From Scatophagus argus (lineage: Eukaryota; Chordata; Actinopteri; Scatophagidae): a stretch of DNA of 64,000 bases. The notes under the pieces were generated by a model, which was not told where the DNA came from, did not search any database, and saw only the letters and a list, made by a program, of their open reading frames with translations. Below, in pieces: positions 1 to 22,210 of the stretch (its first letter is position 1; every line of letters starts with the position of its first letter). Position numbers and translations under genes: made by a program. The stretch is from positions 9,822,802-9,886,801 of the forward strand of contig NC_058512.1 in assembly GCF_020382885.2 (NCBI RefSeq), given 5' to 3'.

Positions 1-487
1 TGGCTTTTTGTTCATTTCACTTGGATGTTTGACCTTCACTTCACTATGATGTACATGCAGAATTTGATGCCATGTTTACACATTTTTCATTTTACACACA
101 AGTTTACCTGTGCTCATATTGAAAATCGAGTTCAAGGCGTTCATGCATAAGCAGGATTTTGCGACATCACAATTAATTCATCCATTAAAAATAGCCTGAT
201 GAAGAAATTGGTGATAGATCTGGACTATGGCTATGAAACTGGACATTACTGAAATGAAAATCACAGTGAGCAAAAGGATGTTTTAAACAGTAAAGATACT
301 ATAATATATTTGTGAATCCTGGCAGTAACATATCATGATCACAGTCAAATTCTGATAAAAGCCTTATTGACAGTGAAGCACAACAAAACAGCCCAAGCTC
401 TACTGCAGATGCAAATAAATGGAAATGTTGCAGTGTTGAATCCTTTCAGTGTCCACAAGTGAACCAGCAGCTACAGGGTGGACTTAC
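1..487. other. Intron (part) of minus-strand annexin-like gene
   Basis: Lies downstream, on the minus strand, of the tiny start exon at 488-521. I found no further exon with both splice sites and a convincing coding frame. The next coding exon of that gene probably lies beyond the left edge of the window. Confidence 0.4.
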
Positions 488-521
488 CGCTGCCATTGTA
501 GGAAGAGTGCGGATTTCCAAA
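488..521 (-). CDS. Tiny start exon, probable annexin A4 (partial gene)
   Basis: On the minus strand a pyrimidine-rich acceptor (ends TTTTGTTCCAG, 522-532) is followed by a 34-nt exon and a strong donor, GTAAGT (482-487). The exon contains one ATG (494-496) and codes only Met-Ala-Ala before the splice. A non-coding first exon followed by a micro-exon with the start codon and two or three residues is the classic 5' structure of vertebrate annexin genes. In human, ANXA4 lies next to AAK1 and points away from it, as this gene does relative to aak1. The splice signals are seen; the annexin A4 identity is inferred from structure and neighbourhood, because no annexin repeat is inside the window. Any other gene starting Met-Ala-Ala is possible. 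Confidence 0.45.
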
Positions 522-1872
522 CTGGAACAAAAGAAAGCTGCAAGATAACAAATAAATAATAACAGTTTGTCAAGTGCAGTCAAGTGCAGCATCACGTTTA
601 GGGGCACTAAAAGGTCTTAGTTTTGAGTGTGCCCCTGATTAACTTCTGATCAATATTGTATGCAGCTCATCATCACAGAGAGGGTTTCCATCACACACAT
701 TTGGTCACGGGCTCTTGTGTCCCACGTCTGTGCTGGCGTCTCAGGAGCTCATCTCATTAAGTTAGTGTTTGTTTGGACACACCTGTAATTACTCCACTGA
801 GAACAAAGGTGGGGAGCTTTTCCTACCAGTGGGGATCAATTTACCCACTGATATAGTTGTCATATATCTGTCTCAATCCATTTAGTTAAAAACTTTTGAA
901 ATGAATGATATAGTTTAAAGCCACAGTACCGCAGAAAGTCTTTCCAAAGTGCAGATGTTAAGAAATTGACAATTTTGCCCTCCGTTTACACTCAAGTTCA
1001 ATGAAAGTGTGCATAACTGATCAGACAAGAACCAGGTGTTTGACGGTGGAGACATTTACTAATCAAACATAGTGACCTGACTTCTGTGTGTGGTTCAACA
1101 GCCACACCTGAGTGGCTTGTGATGTAAATACAGGGCAGGTTGGTCCCACACACACTTCGCACACCACGTGTGAGGACCACAGACCACAAGTAAAGACAAA
1201 GTGGATCCTATTGCTAAAGCGCCAATTGGTGTAAACACTATGAAATTCTCCTCTGAACAAATAACAGCTTGTTATTCCTCAGGTATTAACTGTAGAAGCA
1301 TCAGTACAGCGTATCTAAATGTGTGTGTATTGCAAATTTCAGGGCTTATTAAAGGTCATTAAACTGTCACAGGAATATCTACTGTCCCCGATGCAATTAC
1401 TTCTTGTTACTGGACTTTCATTCTCAAATTCATTATTTAGCATATTTTTTTTGTCTTTGAAAGCAAGTGATTGGTTAATAAACTTACAACGTCAGCAAGT
1501 GCAAGAGAAATTGAGCAATAGTGGGGAAGGAAAATCCTCTGCACATTAAAAGCATTAAAAGCAAGAATGGAAAAAAAACTTTACACTTGAATTTTTCTTC
1601 CAAAGCTATCACTGCAATAGACATTTATTCCATACAGTCGTACAAATTAACAATTTAATGTTTAGGACAGCTTTCAGGTAACAAAACGTAAGGGAAACTC
1701 GTAGAAGTGATTGGCGAAGCAGCGCTGGGTTAACAGTTCAACTTGGCGTGAAGTGAGTGGGCACACCCTGCAGACACAGGAGCAGCCGCCTCAGTCTGAG
1801 CTCTACTCCAAAACAAAAAATACCGCAAAACAGCTCGACAACACGGCTAATCGGTCTCTGAACTTCACTTAC
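522..1872 (-). other. First intron of the annexin-like gene
   Basis: Runs between the donor of the non-coding exon (GTAAGT, minus strand, 1867-1872) and the acceptor at 522-523. No coding signal was recognised; short open frames here lack family resemblance. Confidence 0.4.
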
Positions 1873-1918
1873 CTGTCCTGAAGACAATTTACTCTGCTTG
1901 AAGCCCGGTGACAGGATG
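1873..1918 (-). other. Non-coding first exon of the annexin-like gene
   Basis: The minus strand reads CAG|GTAAGTGAAG at 1875-1863, a near-consensus 5' splice site. The 5' limit is an estimate: it is placed about 25-30 nt downstream of the TTATAAGG element. No ATG-initiated frame of note lies in it, so it is taken as 5' untranslated sequence. Confidence 0.4.
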
Positions 1919-1943
1919 GCGCAGCGCGTACCAGGAAGCTAAG

Positions 1944-1951
1944 CCTTATAA
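1944..1951 (-). promoter_or_regulatory. TATA-like element of the annexin-like gene
   Basis: The minus strand reads TTATAAGG, about 25-30 nt upstream of the estimated start of the non-coding exon. It is a single weak match to TATAAA; its position relative to a good downstream splice donor is the main support. Confidence 0.3.
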
Positions 1952-3870
1952 CTACCAGCTGCTTTAACGACCCACCCACCGCAATGCAAATTTTTTTTTT
2001 TTTTTACCAGGGTCCTCCCTTCGTGTGCACGTTAGAGAGGGCGTGCGAGCTGCTGCTGCGTTTAGGGAATGTCGGTAAAATGGGAAGTTCGATTTATGGA
2101 TTTGTTAATCGACTGGCAGAAAATTAAATGGCAACCATTTTTATAATCGTTAAAGTGACGTTTCCTATTAAAGCATAGTTCCATTCTCACACACGTGAGG
2201 ATTTGTTGCTTTTCCTTTCAATAGTTTTATAAAACAGTGTAATCTTTTGCTGAGTGATAATATCATAATTGGATAGCCTAATGATATAATAGAAGTCACC
2301 TGCCATTTCCCACATTATGCACATTTTAATACTTTGAGTAAATTTGCCTGGTTAACTAATTATTAATGTGCTCGTGTCAAGCATCACTTGTTGTGGCTGG
2401 TAAAGGTGAGGTCAGTTTAATTTATGTACTTCTAAGTAGCTTAGTCCATGATAAGATTTAATTTTTTATATGAACTGTTGAATTTTAATTCTGTAAATCA
2501 TATGAATCTGCCAGATAACTAGTATTTGCAGCTGTTGTATTGATATAGTATGGTAAAAAGTATATTTTTTACTATTCAAATGTAGTGAAGTAGGGGTATA
2601 AGTCGCAAAAAATGTAAATACTCCAGTACAGTAGGTCTACAAGTACTTCAAAATTGAGTAAATGTGTATAATTAGTTTCAATTTATCCAAGCAGTTAGGC
2701 TAATATTGAGTTTTATTTCGATGTAACCGCCGGCTATAATGATTGTGAGGTCATTTTGCTACTGGTTTATTAACTCCAGTTAAAATAATAGTCCTGTCAC
2801 AGTGGGGAGGATAACCAGCGGTGATATATCAGAATTCAAACTAGGCTGGTGTGAACGGGATTCCCACTGCTTCTATACTACACGGGCTGAACGACAGGAG
2901 TTAAACGCGGTAGATGATTACATAGATAAGGGGGAGGGGAGGCTGCAGCTGCTCTCTGAACTACACTACCCACAATTCCGCACGCGCGTCAACAGCAACA
3001 GCTAGGATGTTGCGATATCGCTGGCAGCCGAAGATTGCTGTGGTTGCATGCAGAGATTAGGCTGCTGGGTTGAATCCTCCGTATATTGTTTTGGTATATG
3101 TCAAATTCTGTGGTTTGTCGTTTGCAGCTGCGGTTGCAACAGACGGATGCTTTAATTTCTTGTCAACTCTGCGCTTGTTTTTGTTGGTGGAAGGCTGCAT
3201 CGCGCTAATGCGTTAGCTTACTGAAAATCACAGTTTTAACGTAAATGAAAGCAATTAAATAGCTAGACGGGCAGCTATGTGCCATCAAACGGTTTGCTTC
3301 CCTTGACTGAGGATGGAAAGATTTTTTCGGGCCACGCTATCACACAAGTTACACGTCGGATACATCGCACCCGGGGACATTATCTTCAGAGGATAACCTG
3401 GATAACCTTACACGAAATGTCATAGCGCGTAAGTAGCTAGCACTTAGCTAGCTTGGTAATGGCTGGTCGAGATGGAGAAGGACCTAATGTTATCATCATC
3501 AGCAGCCGACCATGAACAGCTGGATGGATAGCTAAAGAAACACTTTCTCCGGAGATGCTTTAGCCTCCTGGGTGGTGTAATTCACTTACATAACGGCTAG
3601 TCTCAACCGCTCTAGCTATTACCAACTGGCTTGCGTTGGCAAGCAAGTGGGAAATTTGCCACCAAAAATCTGGGTTGTCTCAACATCATCATAAGTGGCA
3701 AAGGCATCACTGCATGTTCTGAGGCTGCAAATAGACTTCCTATAAGGGGTCGGGTTTATTAGGTTTACAATCTGACGTGTCTGTCAGTGCAATAATTCAG
3801 TGCACAGGAAACAAGCTGTTCGTCTGTCTGTGATTGAAGCCGCAGATACTCCCCCTGTCCTTTCGACAAC
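1952..3870. promoter_or_regulatory. Divergent intergenic region and aak1 5' leader
   Basis: Separates the minus-strand annexin-like gene from aak1. The part nearest aak1 (about 2.9-3.87 kb) is less AT-rich than its left flank, has scattered CpG, and should include the aak1 promoter and 5' untranslated sequence. I could not fix a transcription start. A T run lies at 1989-2004. The short open frame at 2802-3005 has no recognisable family. Confidence 0.4.
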
Positions 3871-15302
<11,432 letters not shown>

Positions 15303-17446
15303 GCGCCCCACATCCCCCCCTCCCTCCGTCCCCAGTAGAAGCTGTAACACTGGATTATAGACTGGCATAGCATAACAGCAATCAACACTGTTGTCATAGC
15401 TAGCTTCCTGCTCCTCCCCGGCTGTCATCTCCGTTCTAATTCCTACAGTAGAATCAGCCTTCGCCTTTCTGTGCTTCTTCATTCCATCCCTCTCTGCCAT
15501 ATATACTGCATTATCTGGCTTCTCCTCACCTCTCATCTCTCCCCCTCTCACTCACATTTTCTCTTTGTTGTAGTCTTCACATGTCACGTTGTCATTCATT
15601 GGTTAACGAGTGGCCAGTACACTAACATTATCCTTTCTAAAGACAAACCATTACCACCTTTCTGTCAGTCAGGATATAATATTGCTATCCCGTTTGTTTG
15701 AACAATATTGCATTATGTCTAATAGCAAACAATAGAAGATCATTGTTGTAATGTACAATAAGCATAGTTGTAAGTGGTTGTAGTTCTTATGGTGCACAAG
15801 TGAATTTGTCGTCGTTTGCCTTTTTAAATTCTCCTCCCCAGATTTATTTGCACATTTTAAAGTAAAACCATGGAAAAGTTCAATGAGCATTTTGTTCAAT
15901 TGAGGTCAGTTTATTTCTTCTATAAAAGGGAAACATAGTCATGTAGCCTGATTTGCACAGTAGCATTAATGTTACATTTATGAGCGCTGTTGTCAATAAC
16001 AATTTAAAGCTGCTAAAGATCAGACTGAAAAATTACATCAAACGATTTGGAACAGAACAGCCAGAACCACTCGTGTTACAAACACCACTCTTATGTTATT
16101 GTGACGAAGAGAAGAGCAGGACACTAAAGGTTTTCTCTCGATTAGATTAAAGTGAAGTGCCATACAATAATAAGTGAAGCAAACTGCTGACCGCTGAAGC
16201 TGGATCACATAAACTCAAAATACAGCTACAAAACAAATGACCATTCGAGGTCTACCTCGAAACAAGGACCTATTATTTTTTTAGCTTATTTTATTGATTT
16301 TATCCTTGAGTAAAGCAATAGGTTGTTTTGGAATTAAATGACAAATCGGGGTCATTTAACAGTGTTTATAGCAGTGTGCCATATCAATAGAAAATGCATG
16401 GAAACATGAAAATAATTTGAATTATCAACAATAATAGGAAATGGTAGAAATACAATAGATATTATATACATACAAAGATATTGGAGAGAGAGAGGGAGAC
16501 CATTCATGACTTTTCAGGTCAGTTTTGGCCCAGAAATGGTCTAATATGGCTTTTTAAAAAATTATTTTCATTTAATCTCACTTTTTAATTTACTATCAAC
16601 ACAAACATCCATTCCACATTGTGCAGTCCTCCCTACATTCCTGTCATTTGTTTACTCCTTACTTATGTAAATAGATATCTGCAACCCCTGTGGGCTCTTA
16701 TCCGGACCATAGAGTTGTTTATTCTTCCCATGTATATATTAAGTCATCGTCATAAAGCTTTACTTGTGGAAAACATATTGCTTTACGTGTGAAATATCAT
16801 CATATATATAACTATATACTGTGTGTGTATATATAGATATATATATGAATGAAAAATGACATTGGTTTCCTGTTAATAAATGTTAATATGAATAGAGTGT
16901 TAGAGAATGAATGTAAGAAATAAATATTAGTCTATATTAAAAAAAAAATATCTATGATTCTTAACACCATAATCACTGAATAATATTGAAGAATACTCTA
17001 TATAAATATTTCATTCCTCTTTGTGGAATTATGTGTTGAGAAAGTTTTTTTTTTCTTGAATATATCTATTCAGTTATTGTCAGTACATTCAAATGTATAG
17101 ATAATAATCCTGGTCTTGGTTCAACCTGGAGTTTAGGCTGAATTCCATGTCTTATTCCACCTCCTCTTCCTCCGTGAAAAGAACGCGAGCCCGTGTTTTT
17201 GTTTGTTTACGTGGACTGACGAAGGATTTTTATTCGAAACAGTTGACAGTTTTCTGGAAAAGCTTAACCCTCCTGAATCTGTTTCATTTCATAGCTAAAA
17301 TTTTTTCTGAATTTGTGCTTCGTAAAGCTTTGTTTTGCTTTACCGGTTTTAGTGATCACAGAATTCATATCAAAAAGCATGGCAGTGTTGTTGAATGTTA
17401 TGTTCATGTGTGTTGGTATACAGTGTTATGATAAGTATGTGTATGC

Positions 17447-17472
17447 GTGTGTGTGTGTGTGTGCGTGCGTGT
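17447..17472. repeat. (GT)n microsatellite
   Basis: GT run with GC interruptions. Confidence 0.85.
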
Positions 17473-18086
17473 TGAGTCAGAATTGTTGGACGTGTGTTTC
17501 CAGTAGCCTAACTGTGTTGCTGTTTGCTGCAAATATGGCGACAGTTTACGTTGTCATTAAAATCTCTTCTGAAAGCACAGCCCCTCCTCCACCTCCTGTC
17601 CCCTGTCCTAAACTCTCTCAGGAAGTCAGAGCATCGTCACTCTCCCTGAGAGTTGGATACGTATTGGCTTACTGCTGCCCGCTCTGACTGTCTGCCGGAA
17701 GTCTGCGCTCCATATTACAGTTGAGAGTTGAGAGAGAATTTGTCTGATAATGTGTGTGCGGTAATGTGCGAGGGGCTCTGTGAAGTGTGAAAAGGTCAAA
17801 TTACGTGAAGCTGCTGTAGTCGTGCTTTGGTTATCAGACAGCATTAAGTCAGCTGCCCAGGGTTTGAAAAAATCAGCTCCGATCAGCAATATAAATGTTT
17901 TTGTAGGATCAAACAAACCATGCGTGATCTCAGTGGGAAGACTACCTCCATTTCTTTTAGTTCATTTTGTCATACTATAAAATTAGTTCAAATAATTGTG
18001 CTGTGTGTTCTTTGGTGAGATCTACTTCTGGAAAGAGTAATGAGTTTTTAAAAAAAATCAGGATTTTTAAAAAATTTAATCTAAAC

Positions 18087-18090
<4 letters not shown>

Positions 18091-18119
<29 letters not shown>
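18091..18119. repeat. Poly(T) tract of 29 bases
   Basis: Uninterrupted T run, flanked by A-rich sequence on both sides (AAAAAATCAGG to the left, TAAAAAAG to the right). The length may be unreliable in assembled sequence. Confidence 0.9.
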
Positions 18120-18125
<6 letters not shown>

Positions 18126-18464
18126 GATAAACAAATCAATCATCCTGTAGTTTAATGCTGACAAAGTGCACGTGTTAATGGGTTTCCATTTGCTAGATAG
18201 ATGTGCTCAAATTCAGAATCTGAGTGCCAAAAGCCTGGTGCTCAGTTACCAAACTGTTCACGTGCTAATGGGTTCAAACATCTTTGTTTCTGCTGTGTTT
18301 CAGCTGTATTCATTAAGCCTCAAAGCTGAGAGCATTTTTAATAAAGTTCCTAATTAAGATTTAAATTACATCATTTTATCTTTAGAATAAATTAAAACTT
18401 ACAGGCTGGTTTCAACGCAGATGGATTCACTGAAAGTATTGCACATACAACTGAGGGCTTTTGA

Positions 18465-18466
<2 letters not shown>

Positions 18467-18499
<33 letters not shown>
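18467..18499. repeat. (ATT)n microsatellite
   Basis: Eleven or so ATT units. Confidence 0.9.
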
Positions 18500-19298
18500 T
18501 ATTAATCATCCTGTTTATGATTCTTCCACAGAACAATTCACTCATTTGCAGTTACTGTTTGAACCTATGCAACTCCTGAGCTTCTTCTCCCTGTAGCTGC
18601 CAGTGTGCTGTTTGTAATCAGTGAAAGCCAAGCAGGTAGTGAGATTAGTCCTCGATGTGAAACAGATGCCCCTCATTTTCTCTGTTGTTTTGCCAAAAAA
18701 TGAAAGCTGTCGATTATCTGATACTATTGAGTGTTTTTTGAGATGCCTCTTGTCTTTATGGCCCAATCCTGCGTCAGAGCTGTGGTATCGTGTGCTCCTT
18801 CTATTTTTGTGAGATAATTAAAGAATTATAAAGGGATGGCAAATAAAATACAAATGTGAATGTCAACGTGTTGAGTATTGATTGTAATGTTTTCGTATGT
18901 TATTCTTTTTCAGAATATTTGTTAATACAGGTCACCAAATGAAATTTACGCACAATATTTTGTCTATGAAAGGAAAATGTGAGCATTTATAAGTGCGTTC
19001 CACATTTTGCTTTGCTGTAGCCTGTTTATGGGTCTTGGGGAGTACTACTGTATATGTTGTACTAATGAAGAAGAGGTGTGATCGATTCTGATAAGGTCGG
19101 GCAAATAAAAAAAAATGTTGGTGTGGAGCTAGAAAGTGAGCTTACCAGACCTCTGTAGCCCACTTTTCATTTCTGCTTGAGGTTAGCAGCTTGAGACTAC
19201 ATTAGCTGCTGTTTGTATAACACACCTGAATATCCGACCTAAGTTTTGATTGTCGAGTTTCATTGTCATTAATGTGGGTGCCATGGTTTTACACAGAG

Positions 19299-19336
19299 GA
19301 AGATACAGCAGAAATCTCTGTTTCTGCTGTATCTTC
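19299..19336. repeat. Perfect 16-bp inverted repeat, 6-nt loop
   Basis: The arms at 19299-19314 and 19321-19336 are exact reverse complements (arm GAAGATACAGCAGAAA), separated by TCTCTG. Pairing continues outward if a one-base bulge is allowed. It lies in the long-isoform aak1 intron. Confidence 0.85.
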
Positions 19337-20179
19337 TCCTGTTTTTCATCTTTTTTTTTTATAGGACTGCAGCACTAAATCGACATAGTAGCCTTCTCTT
19401 GCAGTTGCTTGTCAGCAGACTTGCTCTTGTACTTGGGTGGAAGAGTAAGGACTTAAATGATCTGAGAAATCATTCGTAGCCTGTTATACCACGGCAGTTG
19501 TCCAATGCACTAATTTAATTCTTATTCTGCTCAAAAAGCAGGTTAATTCTTCTCAGGTAAGACCAAACATCAACTTCATGCCACATTAAATTGTCGATCC
19601 ATTTTTGTTTTTTATGCTTATGTGACTGAGGCTCCATCATTTTTGAGTTGCCTAAAATGAGTCAAGAGTCAGGATAACACCTGCTGTCAAATGGGTTAGG
19701 ATCATTTCTAGAACTCTAACTAAACTCAGACGGTCTTTATCAAAGAAGCTTGTCACGTGTTACATACACACATTGTTGTAGGATTTTAGGATTTTTTTTT
19801 TTTTAATTACAAAATAATCTAAAAAATCTTATATAGGTAGGACTGTTTTTTTACCCCCTTTTTTCATTTATAGTTTGAGTTGATCTGCTCAAGTAAGGTT
19901 GTCCAGGTAAAGAGCAGGATAACTATTTTGTCCACTAAAGTGGGAAATTGGTTTGAATATAGATCAGATGTGATAACAAAACCTCCATTAAGTCTAAAAC
20001 CAAACTACATGTGTAAATAGTACAATTAAACATTTCTTAACATTTCCGTCTGTGGTTGTTAAGATCATGTATAGCAATAGATTGTATTTGATGGCGTATG
20101 TAAGAGATTCACATGTCAGCAAAGCTTTTAAAGCCCATGTCTCCATGTCTGACCTTGCTCCCTTCTGTTGCACATACAG

Positions 20180-20892
20180 ATCTGCAGAGGGAGCTCAACA
20201 GTAATGCACTGCGAGCCGCCACCACTGCGGCTTCTGTGCAGTTCACTGAGGAGAATCAAAGGCAGAGAATCCGACAGATGACTGCTTCATGTCTCTATAA
20301 TAAAGTCAAGTTCCCATCAGATCAGAGGAGCATACAACACAATGCAACACCAGCTGCTTCCACGGGCCTGCATTTTACACCCATCAACCAAGTATCCCAG
20401 TTCAGGAACCCAAACAGCCCCATCACCCCTGATGTCTTCCAGCTGGCCCCTTTTAAAACGCTGGGAAAAGAAAGCAAGATGACCTTCAGCAGCCCCTCAT
20501 TTTCTGCGTCTCATAAACCTGCTGAGGCATCAGATGTTTTCCTCCAAGCGCCGTTTGGAAAGAGGCAGGAAACCGCCAAAGCTGTTGCTCATAACACTCA
20601 CATAAAGTCTGGCGCACAGCAGATTCAGCCCCTCAAACAGTGTCACCTGGTCCCGGTGTCATCTCGTCCTGCTCCTCCGTCACCTGGTGTTCGGGCCCCT
20701 GTGCACATAGAGACGGCTCTGCTCCAGCAGCCGGTGGCCGTGCACCGGGTTGTCTCCAGAATCGGCCAGCAGGCCGCCGTTGGTTCGGTCGCTGTGGGGC
20801 CTCTGCATGCCTGGACCATCGGGGGAAGAGCCCTTGAAGACCCATTTAATGCAGCACCTTTTCAGCCAAGGTGCTCTCAGGGGAAGCCTTGA
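20180..20892 (+). CDS. aak1: aak1 alternative distal last exon (long isoform)
   Basis: The acceptor CATACAG ends at 20179, and the exon continues the frame of exon 19 (G + AT gives Asp). Skipping 15208-15302 therefore yields a protein of 1100 residues; this exon supplies residues 864-1100. It begins DLQRELNSNALRAA and carries three spaced copies of D-[VP]-F-x-x-A-P-F: 20431-20454, 20533-20556 and 20839-20862. The last is five codons after a Trp-Thr-Ile-Gly-Gly stretch and near the stop. Similar DxF-xx-PF motifs occur at the C-terminus of the paralogue BMP2K. A long splice form of mammalian AAK1 with an additional clathrin-binding C-terminus has been described. DPF/DVF-type peptides in endocytic proteins bind the AP-2 alpha appendage. 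Use of this exon is inferred from phase and motif content. Confidence 0.8.
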
Positions 20893-22210
20893 TAAAATAA
20901 GCCAAGTCAGAGCTTTTTTCTATAACAGAAGAAGTACAATTCAGTTGCAGTATTACTTCCAATTTCTCATGTAGTTATACTCTCATTATTAGTATTAACT
21001 AAATTATCCTCTTACCAGTTATGTACTTGTTTAAACTTAAAGTTCTACCTCAGTCTGTGAGTGCATTATTTACATGAGTGCATCATTTCAGCACTTTACA
21101 AACAGTCTGAACTTGAACTTAGAAGTTCTTAAGTTAAACTTGAAGGATCGGAATTAAAGGAATTAAAATACTATAAAGGGTTTTTGTTAAATCTGATTTT
21201 TCTTTCTCTGACTGTAAATAGCCAGTTTTATTCAATTAGTGTGTTTCTTGGCTATCATAATTGAAAATATGGGTTTGTTTGACGCTGACCTTTACAAACA
21301 TTACTGTTGTAGACAAATATTTAACAGCATCAGAAAATATTGAAATCTAAAGATTTTCATTTTTCCTCTTTGTGTTAAAAACATGTTAATATGCTTGGCA
21401 GTGATCGCAGATTCCTATTCTGTTTTATATCTTTCTAGCTGTTTTACCTTTTGTTTACATTCAAATTATGCATTATGCCTTTAATATCAGCAGTATTCAG
21501 CATTAATGCTGGAAAAAATACCAAACATCTTGCAGCAAGCCAAAGAAGTCATTGGAAGTTAAATGTTATAGTATGCAGCATGTTTTACACAGTTGGAAGA
21601 CAAAAAAAATGTTCATGCAGTTATTAAGTCCATATTAACGGATTAAAAGCACTGTGTACGTTTTACAGATATTTTCCAACAGGCAGGTTATATAAAATCC
21701 CAGGTGGCGTGTCACTAGGGAGTATTATAGTGGAACCAGTAAAATGTTGAGATTTCAAGGGATTTCAGTGATTTCAAGCTCAATTTACATTCCTTACTGC
21801 TTAATAATTGCTTGCAGGTTGCTGCTGTCATTTTCTCTCAAAGTGCACCAGTGTTAAAATGGACCTTTATATTTCTTTTTTATGTAGTTCTCCTGAAAGG
21901 ATTTTTTTTAACCTGTTAATGTTGTTTGTCTTTGGTCTTTTGGTATTTTAATGACACATATCATGGATGTGGAAAAACCAACATCATCTCCACCCACCCT
22001 AATTTTTAGTAAGTTTAGTCTGAAATCGATAAGATTTCAAATTGTGCTTCTAATTTTGCTTTATACTTCGGATAACAAGGTTTTTGTAAACTCTTGCTGC
22101 CTTTGCGAACAGTATTTGTATATTTCTATATTATCTGACTAGTAATACTGAACATAAGAAAAGTTGTCAGTGAAAATTAAACTTTAAACTGTATTTTATT
22201 AAAGGTTTGT
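20893..22210 (+). other. aak1 long-isoform 3'UTR
   Basis: AT-rich, no coding signal. ATTAAA at 22176-22181 and 22198-22203 are the likeliest polyadenylation signals, followed by a GT-rich stretch. No canonical AATAAA was found nearby. Confidence 0.35.

Larger units (their letters stand above)
15303..20179 (+). other. aak1 short-isoform 3'UTR and last intron of the long isoform
   Basis: No further coding exon was recognised. AATAAA-type signals for the short transcript occur at 16875-16880 and 18842-18847; which is used cannot be told from sequence. The interval also holds (GT)n at 17447-17472, a 29-T run at 18091-18119, (ATT)n at 18467-18499 and a short-loop inverted repeat at 19299-19336. 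Confidence 0.5.
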
